NCBI RefSeq assembly: GCF_009859475.1
Contig: NZ_CP044549.1
Location: 124,001 to 188,000 of the forward strand
Direction of reading: 5' to 3'
Length of the DNA stretch: 64,000 nucleotides
Source of the DNA: Hydrogenophaga sp. BPS33
GTDB lineage: Bacteria; Pseudomonadota; Gammaproteobacteria; Burkholderiales; Burkholderiaceae_C
Shown: piece after piece, positions 24,936-33,661 of the stretch
Numbering within the stretch: the first letter of the stretch is position 1
How the letters are laid out: each line of letters opens with the position of its first letter
The notes under the pieces: model-generated
What the model was told of the DNA's origin: nothing
Database searches by the model: none
Seen by the model: the letters and a program-made list of their open reading frames with translations, nothing else
Translations under genes and position numbers: made by a program

Positions 24936-26233
24936 GCCGCGCCCTCGCTTTCCGTTTCTTGCCGGCGCGCGATCAGGTCGCGCCAGTCTTCGCTGGCCAG
25001 CACGCCGTGCGTGCCCTGCACTTGCGACCAGTCCACGCCCCGCCCGATGCCCAGCGGCGCGCGCCCTTGCTCGACCGCATCGGCGCAGGCCAGCAAGGTG
25101 CGGTACAGCCGCGTGACGCCGACGTCGGCGATGGACAACATCTCGTGCTGGCGGTCGCGCAACGCGCCGGCCGAAACCGAAGCGGCCACGTCTTCCTCGA
25201 TCAAGCCGGGCAGGCCGCTCCAGCTCGTGCCCTGGCGCATGGCGGCGCGGTCCTGGTGGAAGTGGTTGCGCGGGTTGGGCCGGTCGGCGCGGCCCAGCGT
25301 CTCGTCGGTCAGGCCGAAGGCGTCGAGCACGGCCGGGGTGAGGCCGATGAATTCGAGGTGTTGGCTGCGCAGCGGTTCGCGGTTGAGCGCTTGCGTCTCG
25401 CTCCAGAAGATGTGGATGAAGGCGGTGCGCTCGTCGTCCATCGGCACGACGAAGGTGGCGATATCTCCATTCGGGTTGAGCACGCAGCACGGTGCGACAA
25501 AGGCGGCGATGCGCGCCTCGGTGCGCGCGCCTTGTTCGTCCTCGATCTCGCGCAAGGCCGCGTAGTAGAAGCCGAAGTCGGTGTCCTGCACGTCCAGGCG
25601 CGGCGCAAGGTTGCGCTGCATGGAGTTGACCTTCTGCGCAAAGCCCAGGTCCACGTCGCCCGACTGCTGCAGGCCGTTCATGTGCAACAGGCCCAGATGC
25701 GACGAATCGACCAGGCCCTCGATCACCTGCACGAAGTTGCATTCCTCCACGTGGCGCGTGATCAGGCGCTGCGCGTCGGGCAGATCCATCCACGGCCAGT
25801 GCGGGAATTGAGGTTCTTGCGCGCGCGGGCCAAGGTAGGTCCAGAGCAAGCCCCCGGCTTCACGCACGGGAAAGGTGCGGCCCTGGATGCGTTCCTTGAA
25901 CTTCGGGTCGGCCACGTTGGGTGTGTCGAGCACCGTGCCATCGACAGCGAATTTCCAGCCGTGGTAGATGCAGCGCAGGCCATCGCCCTCGGCGCGCGCG
26001 AGGCGCATGGAGGCGCCCCGGTGCAGGCAGTGCTGGTGGTACAAGCCGGCGCGGCCGCTGTCGTCGCGCCAGGCCACGAAACGCTCGCCGAGCAGTTCGA
26101 CGCCTCGCGGATCGTCGCCCACGGCGAGCTCGGCCGCGGCCATGAAGGGCAGCCAGTAGCGGCGCATGGCAAGGCCCATCGCGTCGTCGGGGCCGACGCG
26201 GCACAGGCGCTGGTTGCTGTCGTGGTTCAGCAT
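24932..26233 (-). CDS. Rieske non-haem iron oxygenase, phthalate-4,5-dioxygenase-like (oxygenase 3)
   Basis: 433 aa. Rieske motif CLHRG...CIYHGWKF (C69, H71, C88, H91, give or take one residue) and iron site IEGLVDSSHLGLLHMN. Very close to oxygenase 2 in the first 180 residues; the substrate-pocket half diverges more. It lies 15 bp downstream of an SDR gene, and its stop overlaps the hemerythrin start. It belongs to the liv-led part of the operon, whereas oxygenases 1 and 2 follow the internal promoter. Confidence 0.92.
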   Translation of the reverse strand: MLNHDSNQRLCRVGPDDAMGLAMRRYWLPFMAAAELAVGDDPRGVELLGERFVAWRDDSGRAGLYHQHCLHRGASMRLARAEGDGLRCIYHGWKFAVDGTVLDTPNVADPKFKERIQGRTFPVREAGGLLWTYLGPRAQEPQFPHWPWMDLPDAQRLITRHVEECNFVQVIEGLVDSSHLGLLHMNGLQQSGDVDLGFAQKVNSMQRNLAPRLDVQDTDFGFYYAALREIEDEQGARTEARIAAFVAPCCVLNPNGDIATFVVPMDDERTAFIHIFWSETQALNREPLRSQHLEFIGLTPAVLDAFGLTDETLGRADRPNPRNHFHQDRAAMRQGTSWSGLPGLIEEDVAASVSAGALRDRQHEMLSIADVGVTRLYRTLLACADAVEQGRAPLGIGRGVDWSQVQGTHGVLASEDWRDLIARRQETESEGAA

Positions 26234-26248
26234 CTTTTTCCGCCTTCT

Positions 26249-27004
26249 TCAGTGGTAGACCGAGCCGCCATCCACCGCCAGGATCTGGCCCGAGACGAAG
26301 GCGGCGTCGGCGCTGGCGAGAAAGGCCACCGCACCCACGATGTCGGCCGGCCAGCCGTCGCGCGGCACGGAGCGGGTCTGGATCGCGGCCTCGCGGTAGG
26401 TGGCGAGGAAATCCTGGTTGGCGAGGTTGCCTTCGCTCAGCGTGTAACCGGGCGAGACCGCGTTGACGGTGATGAAGTCCTTGCCGAGTTCGCGCGCGAG
26501 CGCGCGCGTCATCGTCATCAGCGCGCCTTTGCTCGCTACGTAGTCGAGCATGAAGGGCGCGCCCTTGAACGCGGTGCCCGAGGTGATGTTGACGATACGG
26601 CCATGCTGCTGCTGGCGCATGTGGGGTGCGACGGCGCGCGTGCACAGGAACGGCCCCATGGCGTTGACGTTCTGCATGCGCTGCCATTCGGTGGCGGTGA
26701 TCTGCTCGAACGGGCGCAGTTCGATGGTGGCGGCAATCGCCGCGTTGTTGACCAGGATGTCGACGCGGCCAAAGGCCTGCACGGTCTGTTCGACCATGGC
26801 GACCACCGAGGCTTCGTTGGCCACGTCGGTCCGCACGGCCAGGGCGCGCGCGCCGCTGGCGCGGATGGTCTCGGCCACCGGCTGGGCATCGTTCACATCG
26901 GCCAGCACCACGGCCGCGCCCTCGGACGCGAGGCGTTCTGCGATGGCGCGGCCGATGCCGGTCTGCGCGCCGGTGACGATGGCCACTTGTTGATCGAATC
27001 TCAT
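26249..27004 (-). CDS. Short-chain dehydrogenase/reductase
   Basis: 251 aa. TGAQTGIGRAIAERL cofactor loop, LADVND (acidic end of strand 2, NAD-type), NNAAIAAT, catalytic ITSGTAFKG with Ser, and YVASK. C-terminus ends GQILAVDGGSVYH. FabG-like in shape but embedded between the ABC importer ATPase and a Rieske oxygenase, so a diol or hydroxy-intermediate dehydrogenase is more likely than fatty-acid synthesis. Confidence 0.88.
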   Translation of the reverse strand: MRFDQQVAIVTGAQTGIGRAIAERLASEGAAVVLADVNDAQPVAETIRASGARALAVRTDVANEASVVAMVEQTVQAFGRVDILVNNAAIAATIELRPFEQITATEWQRMQNVNAMGPFLCTRAVAPHMRQQQHGRIVNITSGTAFKGAPFMLDYVASKGALMTMTRALARELGKDFITVNAVSPGYTLSEGNLANQDFLATYREAAIQTRSVPRDGWPADIVGAVAFLASADAAFVSGQILAVDGGSVYH

Positions 27005-27020
27005 GCCGTGTGCTTTCTCT

Positions 27021-27716
27021 TCAATGTCCCAGGCCCATCAGGGCGGCCAGTTGGTTTTCGTCGCGCGCGAGGTCGGCCGATGCGCCTTCGAACACGCAAC
27101 GCCCCCGGTCCATCACGATGCACCGGTCCGACAGGTCCAGCGCGATGTCCACGCGCTGCTCTACCAACAGCAGCGCGATCGAGCCCGACTGCACGATGCG
27201 CCGGATGCTGTGCACCAGGTGCTCGACGATGATGGGCGCCAGGCCCTCGAAGGGTTCGTCCATCAACAGCGCGCGCGGGTTGCCCAGCAGCGCGCGCGCC
27301 ACCGCCAGCATCTGCTGCTCGCCGCCGGAGAGCTGGTTGCCGTGGCTGGCCAGGCGCTCGCCCAGGCGCGGGAACAGCTCGATCACGCGCGGCACGGTCC
27401 AATGCCCCGGTCGCGCCGCGATCTGCAGGTGCTCGGCAACGGTGAGGCTGGGAAACACCTCGCGCCCCTGCGGCACGTAGCACAGGCCGCTCTTGGCGCG
27501 CTGGTGCACGGGCAGCGTGGTGATGTCGTTGCCGCCGAGCGAGATGCCGCCGCCACGGCGCTGCGCGCGGCCCACGAGCAGTTCGAGCAGCGTGCTCTTG
27601 CCCACACCGTTGCGCCCGACGATGGCCACGGTCTCGCCGCTGGCCACGCGCAGGCTCACGTCTTCGTTCACCAAGGTCGGACCCCAGCCGCCGCTGAGTT
27701 TGCGGGTTTCAAGCAT
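27021..27716 (-). CDS. livF: ABC importer ATPase, LivF type
   Basis: 231 aa. Walker A GRNGVGKST, signature LSGGEQQMLAVARAL, Walker B ALLMDEPFEGLAP and switch EQRVDIALDLSD. LivF-type features are the short length and the YVPQGREVFPSLTV Q-loop region. The ATG at 27716 overlaps the livG stop by 8 bp. Pairs with LivG to power uptake. Confidence 0.93.
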   Translation of the reverse strand: MLETRKLSGGWGPTLVNEDVSLRVASGETVAIVGRNGVGKSTLLELLVGRAQRRGGGISLGGNDITTLPVHQRAKSGLCYVPQGREVFPSLTVAEHLQIAARPGHWTVPRVIELFPRLGERLASHGNQLSGGEQQMLAVARALLGNPRALLMDEPFEGLAPIIVEHLVHSIRRIVQSGSIALLLVEQRVDIALDLSDRCIVMDRGRCVFEGASADLARDENQLAALMGLGH

Positions 27717-28503
27717 GGGCCACCGCCTTGTCGAAACGTTGCTTGCCACTGCTGCCGAGGTAGACCGCCTGCACCTCGGGGTGTGACATGACGTCGGCCG
27801 GCTTGCCCGACAGGAGCAAGGCGCCGTTCACCAGCACCGACACATCGGTGGCGAAGCGGCGCACCATCTCCATGTCGTGCTCGATCATGAGCACGGCGAT
27901 CTCTCGCGGCAGCGAATCGATGGCGCCGTGCAGCAGGTCCAGCTCGTTGCTGGGGATGCCCGCAGCCGGCTCGTCCAGCAGCAGCACGCGCGGCGTGAGC
28001 GCGAGCGCCAATGCGATTTCCACCAGGCGCTGTCGGCCATAGGCAATCTCGCTCACCTTGTGGTGGCGGTCGGCCTGCAGCTTGAGCTGCTCCACCAGTT
28101 GCTCCGTGCGCTCGAGCAGGTCGCGCTGGCGGCCGGCGGCACGCCAGATCGAGAAGCCTCGCCCGGCCGCCTGCGCGACCGCGATGTAGATGTTCTCGAA
28201 CACGGTGAGTTGCGCGAACAGGCTGGAGATCTGGAAGGTGCGCACCAGGCCCTTGCGCGTGCGAGCGGCCGCCGAGACGGCCGTGACGTCCTCGCCGAAC
28301 AGATGCAGGCGGCCCTGGTCGGGCCGCAGCACGCCGGTGAGCAGGTTCACCAGTGTGGTCTTGCCCGCGCCGTTGGGGCCGATGAGCGCGGTGCGCGCGC
28401 CCACGGGCAGCGAGAGGCTCACGTCCTGCGTCACGTGCAACGCACCGAAGCGTTTGCACAGGCCGCTGGCTTCGAGCGCGAAGGGAGCGAGTGCCAGGCC
28501 CAT
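27709..28503 (-). CDS. livG: ABC importer ATPase, LivG type
   Basis: 264 aa. Walker A GPNGAGKTT, signature-region IAYGRQRLVEIALALAL, where the usual LSYGQQ is AYGRQR as in many LivG, Walker B VLLLDEPAAGIPSNE and EHDMEMV switch histidine. VRTFQISSLF is the LivG Q-loop. Start ATG 28503 overlaps the livM stop. Confidence 0.93.
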   Translation of the reverse strand: MGLALAPFALEASGLCKRFGALHVTQDVSLSLPVGARTALIGPNGAGKTTLVNLLTGVLRPDQGRLHLFGEDVTAVSAAARTRKGLVRTFQISSLFAQLTVFENIYIAVAQAAGRGFSIWRAAGRQRDLLERTEQLVEQLKLQADRHHKVSEIAYGRQRLVEIALALALTPRVLLLDEPAAGIPSNELDLLHGAIDSLPREIAVLMIEHDMEMVRRFATDVSVLVNGALLLSGKPADVMSHPEVQAVYLGSSGKQRFDKAVAHA

Positions 28504-29480
28504 CACGTCCCCCTGCGCACGCGGCGCATCAGCGTTTGCAGCGAGCCCAGCACACCGCCGCGTCCGAACAACACCACCACGATCAGCAACAGGCCGATGA
28601 TCAGCATCCAGTAGAAGGGGTTCCATTGCGAGGAGAAGTGTTTGAGCAGCATGTAGACCGGTGCGCCGACCAGCGCGCCGTGCAGGCCGCCGATGCCGCC
28701 GAGCACCAGCATCACGAGCACGTCGATCGAGGTGTCGACCGCGAGCACCCCCAGGCCGACGAAGGCGTTGGCCTGCGTGAACAGCGCGCCCGCCACGCCG
28801 GCCATGGCCGCGCTGATGACGTAGGCCAGCGTGAGGTGCGGCAGCACGCGGTTGCCGATGAGCCGCATGCGCGCCGGGTTCTCGCGCACGCCTTGCAGCA
28901 TCACCCCAAACGGCGAGGACACGATGCGCTTGAGCAGCACGAACACCCCGCACAGCCAGGCCAGCGCATAGAGGTAGGCGGTGGCGCCGCCCAGCCCCCA
29001 TTCGAAGACGCCCAGGATGGGCGAGAACTGGATGCCGGGCAGGCCGTCGTCCCCGCCGGTGAGCGGGGTGGCCTTGTGCGCGGCTTCGAAGACCAGCACG
29101 CCCAGCGCCAGGGTCACCATCATCAGCGGCAGGCCGGTGAGGCGCAGCAGGAAGGGGCCGATCAGCGCGGCCAGCGCCGCTGCCGCGATGGCCGCGACGA
29201 TCACCACGCTCACCGGCTCGGTCCAGCCCGCCAGCGAGAGCCAGCCGGCGGTGTACGCACCCAGGCCGAAGAACACCGCATGGCCCAGCGAGAGCACGCC
29301 GGAGAAGCCCAGCAGCAAGTCGTAGGACAACACCAGCAACACCATGATGAGCACGGTGGTGCCCAGCGCGAGGTACTGCGGGAAGACGAAATAGCAGGCC
29401 AGCGCGGCCAGCAGCCAGAGCAGCTCGCCCAGGCGCCAGCGGTGGCGGCTGAGGATGGAATCGCGGGGAAGCGGGGTCAT
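28503..29480 (-). CDS. livM: ABC importer permease, LivM type
   Basis: 325 aa with about ten membrane helices. LLGFSGVLSLGHAVFFGLGAYTAG is the LivM/LivH signature, with GVRENPARMRLIG as the cytoplasmic coupling segment and GGIGGLHGALVGAPV near the end. Overlaps livG at its stop, 15 bp after livH. Confidence 0.93.
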   Translation of the reverse strand: MTPLPRDSILSRHRWRLGELLWLLAALACYFVFPQYLALGTTVLIMVLLVLSYDLLLGFSGVLSLGHAVFFGLGAYTAGWLSLAGWTEPVSVVIVAAIAAAALAALIGPFLLRLTGLPLMMVTLALGVLVFEAAHKATPLTGGDDGLPGIQFSPILGVFEWGLGGATAYLYALAWLCGVFVLLKRIVSSPFGVMLQGVRENPARMRLIGNRVLPHLTLAYVISAAMAGVAGALFTQANAFVGLGVLAVDTSIDVLVMLVLGGIGGLHGALVGAPVYMLLKHFSSQWNPFYWMLIIGLLLIVVVLFGRGGVLGSLQTLMRRVRRGT

Positions 29481-29495
29481 GTCGGCTCCACCTTC

Positions 29496-30365
29496 TCAAG
29501 CCGTCTGGCGGCGCACGAGCAGGCCGTTGGGGCGCCACACCATCAGGGCGATGAGCAGCAGGTAGATGAAGAAAGCGCCGAATTGCGGGAACAGGTAGCG
29601 CCCGGCGGTCTCGACCAGGCCCACGAGAATGGCCACAGCCACCGAGGCGGTGACCTGGCCGTGGCCCGCGAGCGCGACGATGACCAGCATCAGCACCAGG
29701 TATTTCATGGGCCACATGGGCTCCATGGGCAGCATCGGCGCGGCGAGGATGCCGCCCAGTGCCGCCAGGCCGCAGCCCAGCGCGAAGGTGGCGGAGAACA
29801 GCAGCGGCACATTCATGCCCATGGCCTGCGCCATGCCCCGGTTGTCTACGGCGGCGCGCAAACGCGCGCCGGTGCTGGTGCGCTCGAACACCCACCACAA
29901 CGCGCCGATGATCAGGATGCAGATGGCCGAGGCCACCACGCGGTAGAGCTCGAACTCGCGGATGCCCAGGTCGACGTTGCCCTTGAGGTAGGCGGGCAAC
30001 TCCATGCGCACGATGTTGGGACCGAACAGCATGGTCAGGATGGCGATCACCACGAAGTTGAAGCCGATGGTCACGAGCACCTGGTCCAGGTGGCTGCGCT
30101 TGTAAAGGCGCACATACAGCAGCCGCTCGGCCAGCACGCCGAACGCCGCCACCGCCAGCACCGCCGCCGGCACGGCCACCGCATACGGCCAGCCCTGCTG
30201 CTGCATCAGGCTGATGGCGAGGTAGCCCCCGATGGCGGCGAAGGCGCCGTGGCCGAGGTTGATCACGTGCATGAGGCCCATGGTGATGACCAGGCCGAGC
30301 GCGATCAGGCACAGGACCAGGCCGTACGACAGGCCATACAGAAGAATGAAGGCGAGGGTGGACAC
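29496..30365 (-). CDS. livH: ABC importer permease, LivH type
   Basis: 289 aa, GTG start. Membrane protein with INLGHGAFAAIGGYLA (LivH signature), RAAVDNRGMAQAMGMNV as the coupling helix, and VETAGRYLFPQFGAFFIYLLL at the C-terminus. Second gene of the importer operon, 37 bp after the binding-protein stop. Confidence 0.93.
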   Translation of the reverse strand: MSTLAFILLYGLSYGLVLCLIALGLVITMGLMHVINLGHGAFAAIGGYLAISLMQQQGWPYAVAVPAAVLAVAAFGVLAERLLYVRLYKRSHLDQVLVTIGFNFVVIAILTMLFGPNIVRMELPAYLKGNVDLGIREFELYRVVASAICILIIGALWWVFERTSTGARLRAAVDNRGMAQAMGMNVPLLFSATFALGCGLAALGGILAAPMLPMEPMWPMKYLVLMLVIVALAGHGQVTASVAVAILVGLVETAGRYLFPQFGAFFIYLLLIALMVWRPNGLLVRRQTA

Positions 30366-30402
30366 AGCGGGCGCTCCCGACGGGGAGAGGTGGTGGAAGG
30401 CG

Positions 30403-31590
30403 TCAGTTGCTCAGCGGCGTGGGCTTGACCTGTTCCCAGGTGGTCACCACACGGTTGCTCTTCGTGCCATCGGCGGCCTTGATCACTTCGCGCAGGTAGA
30501 AGTTCTGGATCGGCTCGCGCGTCACGGGGTCGATGGTGATCGGACCGCGCGGGCTCTTCCAGCTGTAGTTGGGCATGGACTTCATGGCGGCTTCACCGCT
30601 GAAGGGCTTGCCCTTCTGGTCGTTCAGCATCTTGTAGGCCAGGTGCATGGCGTCGAACGCGCCGATGCTGAAGGAATTCGGCTTCACGGTGGGACCGGCG
30701 TTCTTCTTCAGCCAGTCGGCGAAGGCCTGGTTCTCGGCGTTCTTCGCGTTGGCGTCGATGTAGATGATGGACTTGAAACCGACGATGGAGTCGTCGAACA
30801 GGGGCAAGTCGCTGTCTTCGGCCTCGCCCTGGCCGATGATCAGCACCTTCTGCGTGAGGCCGCGCGCGGCCAGCGCCTTGCTGAAGGCCACCGAAGCCGC
30901 GCCCGGTGGAATGAAGATTTGCAGCACGTCCGGGTTGGCGTTGGCGATGCGTTCGGCAAACGGCGCGAAGTCGGCCGTGTTGAGCGGAATGCGCACGTTG
31001 CCCACGATCTGCCCGCCTTCGCTCTTGAATTTTTCGATGAAGGACGTCTCCACGATGTGGCCCGGGCCGTAGTCGCCCACGGCCACATAGCCGCGCGACT
31101 TGCCCTGCTGGCGCGCGTACACCGCGGCCAATTCGGCCGGCTGGTTGATGGCCTGGCCCATGCGCACGAAGTAGGGCGACATCTTCATGAGCGCGGGCGT
31201 GGCCGCGTTCACGATGAAGAGCGGCGTCTTGGCGGCGTTGGCCACCGGCGCGGTCGCAGCCACTTCGGGGCTGAGGTAGAAGCCGGCCAGCATCGAGACC
31301 TTGTCCTTCACCACGAGCTCTTCGGCCAGGCGCTTGGACAAGGTGGGGTCGGCACCCGCGCTGTCGCGGTAGATCACTTCCACCTTGCGGCCACCAGCCT
31401 GGTTGCCGTGCAACGCCATGTAGGCGTCGATGCCGTGGCGAAACGACTGGCCAGCCACCGCGAACGGGCCGGTGTAGGGGCCGACGACACCGATCTTGAC
31501 CGTGTCCTGGGCCAGCGCAGCGGGTGCGGTGGCCACCAGGGAGCTGCCGGCGACAAAGGCCGCCAACAGGCGCAGCAGGGATGTTTTCAT
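30403..31590 (-). CDS. livK: ABC importer substrate-binding protein, LivK type
   Basis: 395 aa. Signal peptide MKTSLLRLLAAFVAGSSLVA with cleavage near PAALAQD; mature start TVKIGVVGPYTGPFAVAGQSF, then GGRKVEVIYRDSAGADPTLS, both type I periplasmic-binding-protein hallmarks. Such Liv-like systems in these bacteria often import aromatic acids and not amino acids. First gene of the long minus-strand block and the one nearest the MarR operator (43 bp). Confidence 0.92.
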   Translation of the reverse strand: MKTSLLRLLAAFVAGSSLVATAPAALAQDTVKIGVVGPYTGPFAVAGQSFRHGIDAYMALHGNQAGGRKVEVIYRDSAGADPTLSKRLAEELVVKDKVSMLAGFYLSPEVAATAPVANAAKTPLFIVNAATPALMKMSPYFVRMGQAINQPAELAAVYARQQGKSRGYVAVGDYGPGHIVETSFIEKFKSEGGQIVGNVRIPLNTADFAPFAERIANANPDVLQIFIPPGAASVAFSKALAARGLTQKVLIIGQGEAEDSDLPLFDDSIVGFKSIIYIDANAKNAENQAFADWLKKNAGPTVKPNSFSIGAFDAMHLAYKMLNDQKGKPFSGEAAMKSMPNYSWKSPRGPITIDPVTREPIQNFYLREVIKAADGTKSNRVVTTWEQVKPTPLSN

Positions 31591-31632
31591 GGGATGTACC
31601 TCGAACGTGGGGTAGGAAGGAAGTCAAAAACC

Positions 31633-31646
31633 TCTTCCATGGAAGA
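31633..31646. promoter_or_regulatory. MarR operator palindrome (livK/marR divergent promoter)
   Basis: TCTTCCATGGAAGA, perfect 14-bp palindrome in the 197-bp gap between livK (start 31590) and marR (start 31788). Identical to the site in front of the reductase gene 7 kb away. Size and symmetry fit a MarR dimer site. Confidence 0.65.
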
Positions 31647-31709
31647 TATCAGCCAGGCCGGCGTCGACGCATAGGGAAAACCACTAAATTCCAGGATGAA
31701 TGCCATGCG

Positions 31710-31727
31710 TTCCCGCGCGTGCGGGAA
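31710..31727. other. Perfect stem-loop in the marR leader
   Basis: TTCCCGC-GCGT-GCGGGAA: 7-bp arms, 4-base loop, followed by AAAG. Between the main operator and marR. It may be a second protein site or an RNA hairpin; there is no T run. Confidence 0.35.
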
Positions 31728-31760
31728 AAGCTAAGATGGTTCCCGTGGTTTCCTGAAAAT

Positions 31761-31774
31761 TCTTCTGAGGAAGG
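31761..31774. promoter_or_regulatory. Degenerate second MarR site over the marR ribosome-binding region
   Basis: TCTTCTGAGGAAGG matches the palindrome TCTTCCATGGAAGA at 10 of 14 positions and keeps both outer arms. It lies 13 bp before the marR start and includes its GAGGAAGG ribosome site, a position suited to autoregulation. Confidence 0.35.
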
Positions 31775-31787
31775 CAGAAAGTCGAAC

Positions 31788-32408
31788 ATGAAGGGCAGTG
31801 CACGCGCCAACGATTCCGCGACCGCAGAGGACCGCTCGGACCTCCCGAGCCTGAGCGAGCTCATCACCCTGCAATGGCAGCGCGAGCGCCCGGACCTGGA
31901 TCTGCAGAATTTCCTGCTCGCGATCTATTTCATGCGCCTGGGCACGCTGGTGGACCGCGCCTACGACCGCTATTGCCAGAAGCAGTACGGCATCAACGGC
32001 GGTGACATGCGCCTGATGCTCGCCTTGCGCCGCAGCGGCCCGCCGTACGTCAAGCGGCCCACCGATCTGTTTCGCGCGCTGCTGGTGACCTCGGGTGCGA
32101 TCACCAAGAAGGTGGACCGGCTGGTACAGGCCGGTTTCGTCGAGCGTTCACCCGACCCCAGCCACAGCGGCGGGTTTCTGGTGCACCTGACCAAGAAGGG
32201 CGCACACGCGGTGGAAGACGCGATCGAGCATCTGGCCCAACATTCGGTGCTGGCGCCGGCCATGGCGCGGCTCACGCCCGAGGCGCGCAAGCACGGTACC
32301 GACTTCGCGCTGCGCATGCTCTCCACGCTGGAGCAGACGGAGATGGACATGCCGGAAGAGGAAGCGCCGGCGGTGGCACCGGCCAAACGCGGTGGGCGTC
32401 GGCGTTGA
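31788..32408 (+). CDS. MarR-family transcriptional regulator
   Basis: 206 aa. Helix-turn-helix and wing: PTDLFRALLVTSGAITKKVDRLVQAGFVER, then SPDPSHSGGFLVHLTKKG, the usual MarR D-x-R/S wing. About 45 extra polar residues at the N-terminus and a basic PAKRGGRRR tail lengthen it beyond the typical 140-170 aa. Divergent from livK with a palindrome between, and the same palindrome upstream of the Rieske reductase, so it is the candidate repressor of the whole uptake/oxygenase block. Confidence 0.9.
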   Translation: MKGSARANDSATAEDRSDLPSLSELITLQWQRERPDLDLQNFLLAIYFMRLGTLVDRAYDRYCQKQYGINGGDMRLMLALRRSGPPYVKRPTDLFRALLVTSGAITKKVDRLVQAGFVERSPDPSHSGGFLVHLTKKGAHAVEDAIEHLAQHSVLAPAMARLTPEARKHGTDFALRMLSTLEQTEMDMPEEEAPAVAPAKRGGRRR

Positions 32409-32468
32409 TCTGATGCCGGCCTGTGCGGCCATAGGGAACCCTCGCGCGCACGGAAGCTCGCAACACGG

Positions 32469-33191
32469 GTGCGCAGATTCTCGCCACGGCCTTCGGGCCG
32501 CATTGCCATTCCCCTGCTCCTCGCAGCCGCGCTCCTGATCGCCTGGGCTTTGCACAGCGGCCGCTTGGTGCTGCCTCCTGCCTGGAACCCCTGGGCACCA
32601 CTGGACGTAGCCGCGCCGCCCAACGCACTCACGCGCTACAAACTGCAGCGTCTGGCCGACGATCCTGCTTTGTGCCACGCGGTGCTGAGGGGTACGACGC
32701 TGGTGCACACACCGGTGCCCGACCACGACGCAGGCGGCGGTTGCGGTTGGCAATCGGCGGTGCGCGTGACCGACGCGCGCTTCGCCCCTGCTTTCACGCT
32801 GACCTGCAGCGCGGCCGTCGCGCTGGCGATGTGGGAGCGCCATGCGTTGCAGCCTGCCGCGCTCTCGCACTTCGCTCAACCTGTCGCCCACGTCGAGCAC
32901 CTGGGCAGCTACGCGTGCCGCAACGTGCGCGGTGATCGGGGAGAGGGCGCGCAACGCAGCCAGCATGCGCTGGCCAATGCGTTGGACGTTGCGGGTCTTC
33001 ACTTGCGGGACGGCCGCCGCGTGCGCGTGCTCAGCGACTGGCCAAGAGAGCCGAGTGCCGAAGCCTCCTTCCTGCGCGAGGTGCGCGATGGCGCCTGCCG
33101 CTTCTTCAACGGCACGCTCAGCCCCCACTACAACGCTGCGCACCGCGACCACCTGCACCTGGACCGCGGCCCGTACCGCATGTGCCGGTAA
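32469..33191 (+). CDS. Extensin-like family protein
   Basis: 240 aa, GTG start. One N-terminal membrane segment (IAIPLLLAAALLIAWAL), then an extensin-like C-terminal domain: CGWQSAVRV, LTCSAAVALAMWERH, GSYACRNVRG, SQHALANALDVAGL, and PHYNAAHRDHLHLDRG near the end. The SQHALANALD and HRDHLHLD parts resemble the metal site of D-Ala-D-Ala-type peptidases. Probably envelope-located; unrelated to the catabolic neighbours. Confidence 0.82.
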   Translation: MRRFSPRPSGRIAIPLLLAAALLIAWALHSGRLVLPPAWNPWAPLDVAAPPNALTRYKLQRLADDPALCHAVLRGTTLVHTPVPDHDAGGGCGWQSAVRVTDARFAPAFTLTCSAAVALAMWERHALQPAALSHFAQPVAHVEHLGSYACRNVRGDRGEGAQRSQHALANALDVAGLHLRDGRRVRVLSDWPREPSAEASFLREVRDGACRFFNGTLSPHYNAAHRDHLHLDRGPYRMCR

Positions 33192-33372
33192 ACACCCAGC
33201 TATGGCGCCTTTCGACGCCTCATCCCGTCTCTCGTGAGAATTGCCACGCGTCCTACAAACCGCTCGACCCGTCCGTCATAGCCTTGTCACCGTTGCGGAT
33301 GCAGCATAGGAGCCCAGCGCGTGCGACGGTTCGTACTGCGTTCAGGCCCTCCAACTTTTCGGGAGCGCGTTT
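33192..33372. other. Intergenic region without recognised gene
   Basis: 181 bp of lower-GC sequence before a small possible gene. A TTGTCA hexamer at about 33284 could be a -35, but no good -10 follows at the right spacing. Nothing else recognised. Confidence 0.3.
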
Positions 33373-33594
33373 GTGTTTGTCTACGAAATCTCTGGCCCCC
33401 AGCCCGGCTTCAAAGAAGGGTTGCTGTTCAACAGCTGCGTGAAGAATCTGCAGCGCCAGCCCGAGTTGTGGCTGGACGAATGTCCGTATCTGCAACCCCT
33501 GGCCGCGCGCCGCATCGAGGGATTGCGGGTCCGGCTGGTGCGCGTGCGCGACAACGCGATGGCGAACACCCAGGCGTTGCCGCTGGCCGCCTGA
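33373..33594 (+). CDS. Hypothetical small protein
   Basis: 73 codons from a GTG that has GGGAG seven bases upstream. The product begins MFVYEISGPQPGFKEG and ends ANTQALPLAA; it has no signal peptide or membrane helix, two cysteines and several aromatic residues. I do not recognise the family. Support rests on the ribosome site, the isolated location between two plus-strand genes and the absence of a better frame there. Confidence 0.35.
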   Translation: MFVYEISGPQPGFKEGLLFNSCVKNLQRQPELWLDECPYLQPLAARRIEGLRVRLVRVRDNAMANTQALPLAA

Positions 33595-33661
33595 AGACCT
33601 CGCACGGCATGTCGGACAGCGCCTACAAGGCGCGGGCCACGGCCGGCTTATCCTCCCGGAA

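Noticed and set aside
28491..30428. 645-codon plus-strand frame rich in H, Q, E and D opposite livM/livH
   Set aside because: Mirror of hydrophobic membrane-protein codons on the minus strand; no domain and no ribosome site.
32409..32468. GGCC-TGTGC-GGCC as terminator after marR
   Set aside because: Four-bp stem without a T tract; too weak to call.
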